NCBI GenBank assembly: GCA_021413735.1
Contig: JAIOPV010000156.1
Span: 1-61,016 of the forward strand
DNA: 61,016 nt
Direction of reading: 5' to 3'
Source of the DNA: Planctomycetota bacterium
Lineage (GTDB): Bacteria; Planctomycetota; Planctomycetia; Gemmatales; Gemmataceae
A program made the translations under genes and the position numbers. The notes below the pieces were generated by a model that saw nothing but the letters and a program-made list of their open reading frames with translations, did no database searches and was not told where the DNA came from. Position 1 is the first letter of the stretch; every line of letters begins with the position of its first letter. Shown one piece after another: positions 51,736-59,867 of the stretch.

Positions 51736-53235
51736 GTGAAAACCGCACCCATCAGCGGCCGCCTGCTTCTCGCCGGGGAATGGTCACCCACGCGTGCCGA
51801 CTTCGCCAGCACAAGCCCTGCGAACCTCGATGAAGTGGTTGGCACATTCCCGGCTGCCGTACCCGCTGAAGTGACTGCTGCCGTCGATGCGGCACGTTCG
51901 GCGTTTCCGGTGTGGCGGCGGACGTCGCGGATTCTGCGTGCGGAGTGCTTCGACCGACTTGCCCAACTCATCAAGCGAGATACGGATTCGCTGGCTGAAC
52001 TGATGGCTCGCGAGTGTGGCAAGAACATCACAGAATGCCGGGCGGAAGTGATCGAAGGGCTGCACATGGTGCAGTACGTGTTCGGCACCGGTCGGATGCC
52101 GTTCGGCGAAGTGATCGCCAGCGAAATCGCCGAGAAGGACGTGCAGGTGCGGCGAAAGCCGTGGGGCGTGGTCGCGGTGATTACGCCGTGGAATTTCCCG
52201 TTCGCGGTGCCGCTGTGGATGCTCGGACCGTCTTTGCTTGAGGGCAACACGTGCGTGTTCAAGCCGAGCGAAGACACGCCAGCGGTCGGGCAACGGCTCG
52301 TCGAACTGTTCGTGGAGGCCGGCTTCCCGGCTGGCACGCTGAACTTGGTTCAAGGTGCAGGGGAAGTCGGCGAGGCGTTGGTGAAGAATCCCGCCGTGAA
52401 CGTGGTCTGCTTCACCGGCAGCTACGACGTTGGCCGACGCATTCAGGAGGTGTCGGCGTCAATGCCCGATCGCGTGGTTGCTGCCGAGATGGGCGGCAAG
52501 AACGCGGTGATTGTGGCGGAAGATGCACGCTTCGACCTGGCCGTGACAGCCGGCATCCTGAGCGGCTTCAAGACGACGGGGCAACGCTGCGTGTCCGCGA
52601 GTCGGATTCTCGTTCACGAATCGCTGATGGATCGCTACGCGGCCGCGTTCGCCGAAACCGCCAAGCGCCTGAAGTTCGGCGATCCGCTGGATCCGAAGAA
52701 CTTCGCGGGCCCGGTGATTCACCGCGAGTCCGTGGAGAAGATCCTGGGTTACAACGCCCTCGCCAAAAAGGAGGGCGTGACGGTGCTGCTCGACGGTGGC
52801 GAAGCGAACAAGGGTTCGTGTTATCTGTCGCCGTTCGTGTATCGCACCGAACATCGGCCTGGGCTGCGTGTCATTCGTGAGGAAGTGTTTGGGCCGCACG
52901 TCGCACTAATCCCTTTCAAGGACGACGAACACGCCGTTCGGATCGCGAACGACACGGAATACGGGCTGTCCATGGCGGTGATTACGGAGAGCTATCGCAA
53001 GATGCGTTTCTTCCGCGACGAGTGCGATTACGGCATGGGATATGTGAACTTGCCATGCATCGGAGCGGAGGTTCACTTACCGTTCGGCGGCGTGAAGAAA
53101 TCGGGGAACGGGCATCCGTCGGCGGCGGCGTTGGTGGATGCCGTGACGCACCGCGTCGCGTGGACCGTGAACCACGGCACCGACATCAAGATGGCTCAGG
53201 GGCTAACCACTGCGATTGATGGCGGTCCGGCGTAA
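51736..53235 (+). CDS. Aldehyde dehydrogenase family protein
   Basis: A 499-residue NAD(P)-dependent aldehyde dehydrogenase. Seen: VVAVITPWNFPFAVPLWML, CVFKPSEDTPAVG, FTGSYDVGRRI, general-base Glu in EMGGKNAVIVAED, nucleophile Cys in TTGQRCVSASRI, EEVFGPHVALIPF, and NLPCIGAEVHLPFGGVKKSGNG. The last motif resembles pyrroline-5-carboxylate/alpha-aminoadipic semialdehyde dehydrogenases. Start is GTG at 51736 with GGAGG at 51725-51729; no ATG fits. It is divergent from the LarA-like gene, sharing a 112-base promoter region. Exact substrate cannot be set. Confidence 0.88.
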   Translation: MKTAPISGRLLLAGEWSPTRADFASTSPANLDEVVGTFPAAVPAEVTAAVDAARSAFPVWRRTSRILRAECFDRLAQLIKRDTDSLAELMARECGKNITECRAEVIEGLHMVQYVFGTGRMPFGEVIASEIAEKDVQVRRKPWGVVAVITPWNFPFAVPLWMLGPSLLEGNTCVFKPSEDTPAVGQRLVELFVEAGFPAGTLNLVQGAGEVGEALVKNPAVNVVCFTGSYDVGRRIQEVSASMPDRVVAAEMGGKNAVIVAEDARFDLAVTAGILSGFKTTGQRCVSASRILVHESLMDRYAAAFAETAKRLKFGDPLDPKNFAGPVIHRESVEKILGYNALAKKEGVTVLLDGGEANKGSCYLSPFVYRTEHRPGLRVIREEVFGPHVALIPFKDDEHAVRIANDTEYGLSMAVITESYRKMRFFRDECDYGMGYVNLPCIGAEVHLPFGGVKKSGNGHPSAAALVDAVTHRVAWTVNHGTDIKMAQGLTTAIDGGPA

Positions 53236-53276
53236 GTTTGGGGTATGCTGAACGAAACCAACACTGCAGGTGAACC

Positions 53277-53534
53277 GTGAACGTAGCTGAACTAACGCCC
53301 GAACTCAACGCACTGGTGAGCGTCGTCCGTATGCTGCCGCCGGAGTTGGTGCGGCAGGTCGCCGACTTTGCGGAGTTCCTCGGGAAGAAACACCTGGCGC
53401 TGCCGATCGACGAATCCGACGAGTGGACCGAGGAAGATCAGCGTGAGATTGCTCTGGCCGCGTTGCGGAGATTCGATGCCGAACATCCGGATGAAAATTG
53501 GGGTACGGACTACACAATTCCGGAGAAGAAGTGA
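53277..53534 (+). CDS. DUF2281-like antitoxin candidate
   Basis: An 85-residue acidic protein: VVRMLPPELVRQVADFAEFLGKK followed by EWTEEDQREIALAALRRFDAEHPDENWG. This is the DUF2281-type antitoxin pattern that usually precedes a MazF/PemK-like toxin. Its stop overlaps the start of the next frame by one base (TGATG), as in a toxin-antitoxin operon. The next frame encodes only the first 33 residues of a toxin, so the module seems decayed. The start codon is GTG at 53277. Confidence 0.68.
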   Translation: MNVAELTPELNALVSVVRMLPPELVRQVADFAEFLGKKHLALPIDESDEWTEEDQREIALAALRRFDAEHPDENWGTDYTIPEKK

Positions 53535-53720
53535 TGTTCTCATCCGGAGACGTAGTCTTGATCGACTTTCCTGGGGTTCAGGGTGTGAAGGTTCGACCAG
53601 GGATTGTAGTTTCCTCAGCTGTTCTCTGTGGGTGATATCAAACGCGTCATTGGTCATGTCAGCGATCGCGATTGGATCGAAATTCAAGCACGTTTGCAGC
53701 TCGCGTTGGCCGTAACCTGA
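53534..53720 (+). pseudogene. Truncated MazF/PemK-like toxin remnant
   Basis: ATG at 53534 gives FSSGDVVLIDFPGVQGVKVR then PGIVVSS and a stop at 53633, matching the first strands of MazF/PemK RNases (family length about 110-130). From 53628 a second frame gives VGDIKRVIGHVSDRDWIEIQ and ends at 53720, matching the toxin C-terminal helix. The middle, about 50-60 residues, is absent and the frame is shifted, so an internal deletion is the simplest explanation. Not expected to be toxic. Confidence 0.7.
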
Positions 53721-53751
53721 TTTCCTCACCTCCAGTTTGGAGGACTCTCCC

Positions 53752-55110
53752 ATGTGGCTTTTCGACAACCGCACCGTTCCCGACATCCGCACGGCGTTGC
53801 CGGGGCCGAACGGCTCCGAGATGCTCACCCGCGACAAACTCTACGTGTCGCCGTCGTACACGCCCATGTATCCGCTGTTCGTCGAACGCGGCAGCGGAGC
53901 CGTCATTCAGGACGTCGACGGCAACCTCTTCCTCGACTTCACCGCTGGCATCGCTGTCACGAACACGGGGCACTGCCATCCGGAGGTGGTCGCGGCAATC
54001 AAGGATCAGGCCGACAAGCTGCTCCACATGAGCGGCACCGACTTCTACTACCGTCCGCAGATCGACCTCGCCGAACGACTCGCGCAGGTTGCCCCTGGGC
54101 CGTCGCCGAAGAAGGTGTTCTTCGCGAACAGCGGTGCGGAAGCGAACGAGGGGGCGTTGAAGCTCGCTCGCTGGCACACGCAGCGTAACCGCGTCGTGGC
54201 GTTCTTCGGGGCGTTCCACGGTCGCACTTACGGGGCGATGTCGCTCAGCGGCTCGAAGCTCGTGCATCGTCGCGGGTTCTCGCCGCTCGTGCCGGACATT
54301 CATCATGTGAACTTCCCGCGTGTGTGCCCAGGCTGCGACGCCGGGGAGAAATGCTCCCTCATCGCCGAGATCGAAGACACCATCTTCCGTCGAACGTGCC
54401 CCCCGGAGGAAGTGGCCGCGATCTTCGTCGAGGTGATTCAGGGCGAGGGCGGCTACCATCCGATTCCAAAAGGCTGTCTGCCGGCACTGCGGGGACTTTG
54501 CGACAAACACGGCATTCTGCTCGTCGTGGACGAAGTGCAGTCGGGCATGGGCCGCACCGGGAAGATGTTCGCGATCGAGCATTATGGCGTCGAGCCCGAC
54601 ATCATTTGCTCCGCGAAGGGCATCGCCTCGGGAATGCCGTTGGGGGCGATCATCGCGAAGGCGTCGGTCATGGATTGGCCGCCGGGCAGTCACGCCAGTA
54701 CCTTCGGCGGCAACCCCGTCGCGTGTCGTGCGGCACTGGCCACCATCGACCTGCTCGAACGCGAATACATGGCCAACGCCACGGTTCGCGGCGAACAACT
54801 TCGTGCGGGGCTGCGTGAACTCAGCAAGAAGCGTCCCGAGCTAACTGGAACCCGCGGCATCGGACTGATGACGGCTGCGGATCTGCCATCGGGGGCACAT
54901 CGCGAGAAGGTGATTCAGGCTGCGTTTCAGCGTGGGTTGTTGCTGCTCGGCTGCGGCGAAACTGCGATCCGATTCTGTCCGCCGCTGTGCATCACGGCTG
55001 AGCAAGTCGAGACGTGCTTGCGAATCCTCGATGGCGTCCTGGGTGCAGTGGAACCCGTGAAGCCAGCGGGGCCATCAGCGGCAACGCCGGGCACGCTGCC
55101 GGTGGTATAA
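53752..55110 (+). CDS. Class III aminotransferase (acetylornithine/GABA transaminase type)
   Basis: A 452-residue PLP enzyme. Seen: FLDFTAGIAVTNTGHCHPEV, FFANSGAEANEGALKLAR, FFGAFHGRTYGAMSLSGSK, EVIQGEGGYHPIPKGCLPAL, LLVVDEVQSGMGRTGKMF, the Schiff-base Lys in ICSAKGIASGMPLGAI, and STFGGNPVACRAAL. An insertion CPGCDAGEKCSL resembles the small Cys-containing insertion seen in a subgroup of these enzymes. GGAGGA lies eight bases before the ATG at 53752. Probably a 4-aminobutyrate or ornithine-type transaminase; the donor cannot be told. Its C-terminus has a Pro/Ala tail. Confidence 0.88.
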   Translation: MWLFDNRTVPDIRTALPGPNGSEMLTRDKLYVSPSYTPMYPLFVERGSGAVIQDVDGNLFLDFTAGIAVTNTGHCHPEVVAAIKDQADKLLHMSGTDFYYRPQIDLAERLAQVAPGPSPKKVFFANSGAEANEGALKLARWHTQRNRVVAFFGAFHGRTYGAMSLSGSKLVHRRGFSPLVPDIHHVNFPRVCPGCDAGEKCSLIAEIEDTIFRRTCPPEEVAAIFVEVIQGEGGYHPIPKGCLPALRGLCDKHGILLVVDEVQSGMGRTGKMFAIEHYGVEPDIICSAKGIASGMPLGAIIAKASVMDWPPGSHASTFGGNPVACRAALATIDLLEREYMANATVRGEQLRAGLRELSKKRPELTGTRGIGLMTAADLPSGAHREKVIQAAFQRGLLLLGCGETAIRFCPPLCITAEQVETCLRILDGVLGAVEPVKPAGPSAATPGTLPVV

Positions 55111-55116
55111 CATATC

Positions 55117-55143
55117 GCGTAGCGTAGCGGCCGCCCCAGCGGG
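55117..55143. repeat. GCGTAGCGGCCGCC palindrome (copy 3)
   Basis: 27 bases identical to 27815-27841 apart from two positions. Contains GCCGCCCC/GGGGCGGC pairing over eight bases around AGC. It lies between the aminotransferase stop and the methyltransferase start, whose ribosome site follows 20 bases later. Confidence 0.8.
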
Positions 55144-55172
55144 GCGGCATTCCCAACCTGAAAGGATTCACC

Positions 55173-56189
55173 ATGTCGGCTCCCGTCGCTCCACCGCCCG
55201 AAGTCATCCTCATGCAAATGGCCTTTGGGAAGGCCATCACGCAAGCCCTCTCTGTCGCCGCACGCTTCAAGATTGCCGATCAACTCGCCACCGGTCCCAA
55301 GACGGCCGCCGAACTCGCCACGGCAACCGGACTGCACGCTGGGCATCTGTACCGCGTCATGCGTGCGCTCGCCGGGCTTGGGGTTTTCTCCGGCGATGCT
55401 GACGGCAAGTTCAGCCTCACTCCGGTGGGGAATATGCTGCGGTCCGACGTGCCCGGTTCCGTGCGGGCAATGGCTACCTACGTCTGCGATCCGTGGAGCT
55501 GGAAGCCGTGGGGCGATCTCGCCGGTTCCGTGAAAAGCGGCCAACCCGTGTTCGACCGCATGTTCGGCGAAGGGGTCTTCGATTACTTCGGCAAGCATCC
55601 CGACGAGGCAGACACTTTCAATGCAGGCATGACCGGCTTCTCACAGCAAGCCGCTGCCGCCGTGGTGAAGGCGTACGACTTCTCGAAGTTCGGCACCATC
55701 GTCGATGTCGGCGGCGGGCACGGGGCGTTGCTGCTCTCGATTCTGAAAGCGAACGCGTGGGTGAAAGGTGTGGTCTTCGATGCGCCTTCGGTGGCGGTTG
55801 GAGCCGTCGAAGCGATCAAGGCTGCGGGGTTGACTGACCGTTGCCGAGCCGAGGGCGGCGACTTCTTCAAGGCTGTTCCCGGCGGCGATCTCATCATCCT
55901 GAAGCACATTATTCACGACTGGAACGACGAGAAGGCCACCAGCATTTTGAAGGCGTGTCGGGCTGCGATTCCGCCGACAGGCAAGCTGATCCTCGTCGAG
56001 TTGGTGGTGCCGCCGGGGTTCGCTCCGCACATGGCCCACATCCTCGATCTGGAAATGATGGTGATTTGCGACGGCAAAGAACGCACCGAAGCTGAGTATC
56101 GCGAACTGCTCGCCGGTGCGGGATTTAAGCTCACGCGAATCGTGCCGACCGAAGGGGCGCACGGATTGGTTGAAGCAACCCCCGCCTGA
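55173..56189 (+). CDS. SAM-dependent O-methyltransferase (caffeate-OMT-like)
   Basis: A 338-residue enzyme with an N-terminal winged-helix dimerisation domain (ADQLATGPKTAAELATATGL, LYRVMRALAGLGVF) and a C-terminal Rossmann fold. SAM is bound by TIVDVGGGHGALL, and catalytic His/Asp lie in ILKHIIHDWNDEKA; GKLILVELVVPPG follows. This is the plant-COMT/hydroxyneurosporene-methyltransferase type, acting on small aromatic or polyketide hydroxyls. No biosynthetic cluster surrounds it, so the substrate is unknown. AAAGGA precedes the ATG. Confidence 0.87.
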   Translation: MSAPVAPPPEVILMQMAFGKAITQALSVAARFKIADQLATGPKTAAELATATGLHAGHLYRVMRALAGLGVFSGDADGKFSLTPVGNMLRSDVPGSVRAMATYVCDPWSWKPWGDLAGSVKSGQPVFDRMFGEGVFDYFGKHPDEADTFNAGMTGFSQQAAAAVVKAYDFSKFGTIVDVGGGHGALLLSILKANAWVKGVVFDAPSVAVGAVEAIKAAGLTDRCRAEGGDFFKAVPGGDLIILKHIIHDWNDEKATSILKACRAAIPPTGKLILVELVVPPGFAPHMAHILDLEMMVICDGKERTEAEYRELLAGAGFKLTRIVPTEGAHGLVEATPA

Positions 56190-56234
56190 TTTGCCTCGCC
56201 CCGGTAAGATATCGGTGATCTTTCGGGGTATCTC

Positions 56235-58067
56235 ATGGCATCAACGAACGAAGCAACACTCGCTCAGACACACCCGCCGGTGTTCGTGACGGAAGAGCCC
56301 GTCACTCTGCCAGTGGTCGAACTGACCCGCATCGGCGACTTCGAGATCCTTTCCAAGCTTGGAGAGGGTTCGTTCGGTCAAGTCTATCTCGCGAAGCAAA
56401 CCTCACTTGGCCGTGAAGTGGCGCTCAAGGTCAACCGCTCCGCGGAATGGACCCCTGATGGGTCATCTACTACCGGAACCACGCCGTCGGATGCCCGCGC
56501 CCGCAACGAGGGACAACTCCTCGCGGGCCTCGAACACGACAATATCGTCAAGGTTTTCTCCGAGTTCAACGACAAAGACACCGGGGCACGCGGGCTGTGC
56601 TTGCAGTACATTCCCGGTGCCGATCTTGGCGCGATCATTCGCAATGTCTTCGTGGACAAGCAGACGCCCGAATCAGGCAAAGCCATCCTCGCGGCTCTCG
56701 ACGCCACTCGGCGAGGAGTCACGGGGTTCGATCCGTCGGCATTGCGTGACCGCGAAGCCCTGGCTGGCGACACCTTCGCACAGGCAATCTGTCGAATCGG
56801 ATCGCGACTCGCCGAGGCGCTGTCGTATGCTCACGCTCGCGGCATTCTTCATTGCGACATCAAGCCCGGCAACATTCTGCTGTCGCCCTACGGCCGGCCG
56901 ATGTTGGCCGACTTCAACGTCGCGTTCGATCGAACTCGTGTTGATTCGACGGGGAGTGGCATCGGCGGAACGCTCGCGTACATGGCTCCGGAACATCGGG
57001 CTGCAGTCTGCGGGTTCGCCTGGGGTCGCGTTGATGAGCGGTGCGACATCTATTCGCTTGGCCTCGTGCTTCACGAACTGGCGACCGGTAAGCGACTGCC
57101 GCCCGCGAAGACCGAAGAAGAGACAGAAGCAATTCCAGTGCTCGGCGATGTGCCGCGAGAACTGGCCACTGTGATTCGCCGCTGCCTCGATTCCGTTCCC
57201 GCCAACCGCTACCAAACGGGAAGCGAACTCGCCCAAGCTCTCGATGCAGCCTGGCAAATTCTCGCTGCTCGCCGTGCGATGCCGCCTGCAATTCCGCTCG
57301 CACGTTGGATCAGCCGAAACCCGATCATGGCGTTGACGCTGGCGGCGATACTTCCGCACGTTCCCGCGTCGATCGTGAACATCGGCTACAACGCGGTGCA
57401 GATCGAACTGAACGAAGAGCAAAAAGGGGCGTTCCTGTTGATGGTGTTGGGTTACAACCTCATCGCGTATCCGGTGTGCGGCGGAACGGCGGCATATCTG
57501 ATCTGGCAGATCAAGCGAGGAATGGTGGGGTTGGTCTTTGCGCCTGGGCCAGCGGTAGACGAACTCCGCAAGAAAGTGCTGCGGATGGGTTGGTGGGCGG
57601 TGGGGCTTGGCTCGCTTGGCTGGTTCTCGGGGGGCATTGTCTTTCCGCTGTTCATCGACCTTGTGGCCGGCGATTTCGACTGGCAACTTTACGCGCACTA
57701 CATGGTGTCGTTCACGCTTGCGGGGCTGATCGCGGTCGTGTTCAGCTATCTGTGCATTCAGGCGGTGATTCTTCGGGCGTATCTGCCGAACTTGGGGAAT
57801 CCGGACACGTACACGACGGCGGGCATGTGGGCTGAAGTCCGCCCGCTGACGCTGGTGTTTGGTCCGTTTGTGATGCTGGCGTCGGCGGTTCCGTTGACGG
57901 GTGCGGTTCTGCTCATCACGCTGACTGAAGAAACGATGTCGCTCGGCTTCCGGCTGTTGGTGACGGGTCTGATTGGCGTGGGGGTTGCGGGTGTGGCGAT
58001 TGCGGAACGCCTGACGACGCGACTTCGCTTGCTCGCCGAGGTGTGGCACCGCGACACGAACGGATGA
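56235..58067 (+). CDS. Membrane Ser/Thr protein kinase with atypical active-site motifs
   Basis: A 610-residue protein. The kinase domain (about 34-345) has GEGSFGQVYLA, Lys65 in VALKV and a catalytic loop ILHCDIKPGNILL with Cys for Arg (HCD). The Mg-binding motif is LADFNVAFD, DFN not DFG, followed by GGTLAYMAPEH. The Asp residues needed for catalysis are kept. An insertion of about 45 residues (from AALDATRRGVTGFDPSALRD) separates the hinge from the catalytic loop. From about 355 five to six membrane helices follow, so the kinase lies on the cytoplasmic side with the membrane part C-terminal, opposite to the kinase at 18850. No sigma gene is adjacent. Confidence 0.87.
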   Translation: MASTNEATLAQTHPPVFVTEEPVTLPVVELTRIGDFEILSKLGEGSFGQVYLAKQTSLGREVALKVNRSAEWTPDGSSTTGTTPSDARARNEGQLLAGLEHDNIVKVFSEFNDKDTGARGLCLQYIPGADLGAIIRNVFVDKQTPESGKAILAALDATRRGVTGFDPSALRDREALAGDTFAQAICRIGSRLAEALSYAHARGILHCDIKPGNILLSPYGRPMLADFNVAFDRTRVDSTGSGIGGTLAYMAPEHRAAVCGFAWGRVDERCDIYSLGLVLHELATGKRLPPAKTEEETEAIPVLGDVPRELATVIRRCLDSVPANRYQTGSELAQALDAAWQILAARRAMPPAIPLARWISRNPIMALTLAAILPHVPASIVNIGYNAVQIELNEEQKGAFLLMVLGYNLIAYPVCGGTAAYLIWQIKRGMVGLVFAPGPAVDELRKKVLRMGWWAVGLGSLGWFSGGIVFPLFIDLVAGDFDWQLYAHYMVSFTLAGLIAVVFSYLCIQAVILRAYLPNLGNPDTYTTAGMWAEVRPLTLVFGPFVMLASAVPLTGAVLLITLTEETMSLGFRLLVTGLIGVGVAGVAIAERLTTRLRLLAEVWHRDTNG

Positions 58068-58075
58068 TGCGTTTT

Positions 58076-58137
58076 GTCGGAGCCCGAGCGCCGAGCGAGG
58101 GATGAGCGTGCCCCTCGCTCGGCGCTCGGGCTCTGAC
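58076..58137. repeat. GAGCCCGAGCGCC hairpin element (copy 2), terminator-like
   Basis: Arms 58076-58101 and 58112-58137 pair over 26 bases with one mismatch that forms a G-U pair in RNA. It begins 9 bases past the kinase stop. Same family as 49128-49189. Confidence 0.84.
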
Positions 58138-58157
58138 AAGCAGTGGGGGATTCGCTC

Positions 58158-59597
58158 ATGTCGGACCAACTCGCTTTACTCGCCGCGATTCGAGACACAC
58201 CCGACGAAGACACACCGCGTCTGGCGTATGCCGACTGGCTCGACGAACACGCCACTTCCGATGCCGACCGCGCTCGGGCTGAGTTCATCCGGTTGAATTG
58301 CGAGGTGATTCGTTTAAATGGAGCTTTTCAAAGCCCGGAGTACACAGAACATTGGTGGAGTCTCGCGAATCGCTTGACTGAGCTGGTCGAGGAGCATCAA
58401 GAGAAATGGTTCGCCGCCTTTCCATTCCAGAAGACTCTGGAAGCTAAAGAGCTTTGGAAAGGTTTCCCGAGACATCTCGAAATCTCTGCTGCGAAGTGCC
58501 TTACCACGCCACGTCCTCCTTGGGAACTCGAACCAGGACTCACCGCTCGCCTGACCGGGAGTACAGACGATTTGCGACGGGTTATTGAATCCGGTTGGCT
58601 TGACGGGGTGGAATCGCTCTATTTGAAGCAGGATAACAGTGTGGACGGTGATGCCCTGGCAACTGTCGTTGCTAACTCAACCTGTGCCCCGAATTTGAGA
58701 TGGCTATTCTTTTTGAACGACAATCTCAGCGATGTCGGCGCGCGGGCAATTGGTGAATCAACGAAGTTTTCGCGTCTGAGAAGGCTCGATTTGGCCGGTG
58801 CCTTCGCCACGGATGGTTGGGCAGCGGCACTCAATTCCCCCTTCGTTTCTCAACTCGAAACCTTGAGTTTAGTGTGTTTGAGAACGACCCAGTCACGCCC
58901 TGGATTCGAGGCTGCCACGATTCTCGCCGCGTCAACTCGGTTGGCTCATCTCAAAGAACTCTTAATCACAAGAAGCCGGATTGGAACTGCGGGCATTCGA
59001 GCAATTGTCACGTCGCCATACCTTCAAAACCTTCAACTACTCACCTTTGGGCAAGAAGATTTTGATGCCACGGCCGGAGAGGCATTTACTCCGGCGATTC
59101 TCCCCAAGCTGGAGAAACTTCAGATTTCAGATAGCAACTTTTCGGATGTGGCGGTTACCTCTGTGGCGAAAAGCTCGTTGATGAAGCAACTCGTCCATCT
59201 GGATCTTTCCGGCAACCCTTTGACCTCAGACGGCATCGAAGATTTGGTTGGGACTGGCTCCCTCCCGCGGCTGGAGTCGCTCTGTCTTGATGAGAGCCGG
59301 ATTGGGGACGGTGGGGCCAAGGCGTTGGCGAAGTCGCCGCATCTGAACCTCGCGGCGCTCGAACTAGCCAACTGTGGGATCGGCTCCAAAGGCATGAAAG
59401 CTCTCGCTGCGGCCCCTTGGGCAGACCGACTTGTGAAGCTGAACTTGCGAGGCAACTCAATCACGAAGGCGAGCGTTGGTGCGTTGACTTCCGGCAACTT
59501 CGCATCATTGCGGCGGCTTCAGCTCGAGGGGACAGTTCGCTCTGGTGACCTGAAGACCAAACTCACCGGGCGGTTTGGCGACGTCGTTGATTTATGA
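58158..59597 (+). CDS. TIGR02996-domain leucine-rich-repeat protein
   Basis: A 479-residue cytoplasmic protein without a signal peptide. It opens with the TIGR02996 repeat-companion domain (LLAAIRDTPDEDTPRLAYAD, WLDEHATSDADRARAEFIRL) typical of planctomycetes. About ten irregular leucine-rich repeats of 24-30 residues follow (LVHLDLSGNPLTSDGIEDLV, RLVKLNLRGNSITKASVGAL), ribonuclease-inhibitor-like. Likely a protein-binding scaffold, partner unknown. ATG at 58158 with GGGGGA eight bases upstream is preferred to GTG at 58143. Unlike the LRR pair at 8-10 kb it is not exported. Confidence 0.82.
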   Translation: MSDQLALLAAIRDTPDEDTPRLAYADWLDEHATSDADRARAEFIRLNCEVIRLNGAFQSPEYTEHWWSLANRLTELVEEHQEKWFAAFPFQKTLEAKELWKGFPRHLEISAAKCLTTPRPPWELEPGLTARLTGSTDDLRRVIESGWLDGVESLYLKQDNSVDGDALATVVANSTCAPNLRWLFFLNDNLSDVGARAIGESTKFSRLRRLDLAGAFATDGWAAALNSPFVSQLETLSLVCLRTTQSRPGFEAATILAASTRLAHLKELLITRSRIGTAGIRAIVTSPYLQNLQLLTFGQEDFDATAGEAFTPAILPKLEKLQISDSNFSDVAVTSVAKSSLMKQLVHLDLSGNPLTSDGIEDLVGTGSLPRLESLCLDESRIGDGGAKALAKSPHLNLAALELANCGIGSKGMKALAAAPWADRLVKLNLRGNSITKASVGALTSGNFASLRRLQLEGTVRSGDLKTKLTGRFGDVVDL

Positions 59598-59730
59598 AGC
59601 AAGGTATCCAAACGCTTCTGGAGGCAAAGACTCACGACGTTCGGGAAAGTAACTGTAGGCAAAACCGCAAGAAACATCAGGATAAGTAGATGTGTCAGAG
59701 GAGTTGCGTTCGGATTGCTTGAACAATCTT

Positions 59731-59791
59731 TCTTCCAGGACAGGTAAAATGGTTCCAGACAGGTGGGCATATTGTCTGGAACCGTTTTCTC
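59731..59791. repeat. Hairpin related to the 198-bp repeat (possible third copy, fragment)
   Basis: GGTTCCAGACA (59751-59761) and TGTCTGGAACC (59773-59783) are exact reverse complements around an 11-base loop. Adding AAAAT/GTTTT extends pairing to 16 with one G-U. The left flank TCTTCCAGGACAGGTAAAAT matches, with changes, the TCTTCCGGACGAATGGAAT module of the 198-bp repeats. It sits in the 270-base space before rlmN and could serve as a terminator for the LRR gene (GTTTTCTCC follows). Confidence 0.55.
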
Positions 59792-59812
59792 CTGCGACGC
59801 AGCTTCTTTCCC

Positions 59813-59818
59813 TTGACA
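59813..59818 (+). promoter_or_regulatory. Possible -35 box before rlmN
   Basis: TTGACA matches the sigma-70 -35 consensus exactly, 55 bases before the rlmN start. No convincing -10 is found 16-18 bases downstream, so the call is tentative. Confidence 0.25.
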
Positions 59819-59867
59819 AATCTCGGATCAATTCATCCGCTTCCCCGATTTCCTCGGCTCGCGTAGA

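Noticed and set aside
51630..52337. N-terminal extension of the LarA-like protein
   Set aside because: It is antisense to the aldehyde dehydrogenase and has no LarA features.
56673..58169. Long minus-strand open frame opposite the membrane kinase
   Set aside because: Arg/His-rich shadow of a clear kinase gene; no recognisable domains.
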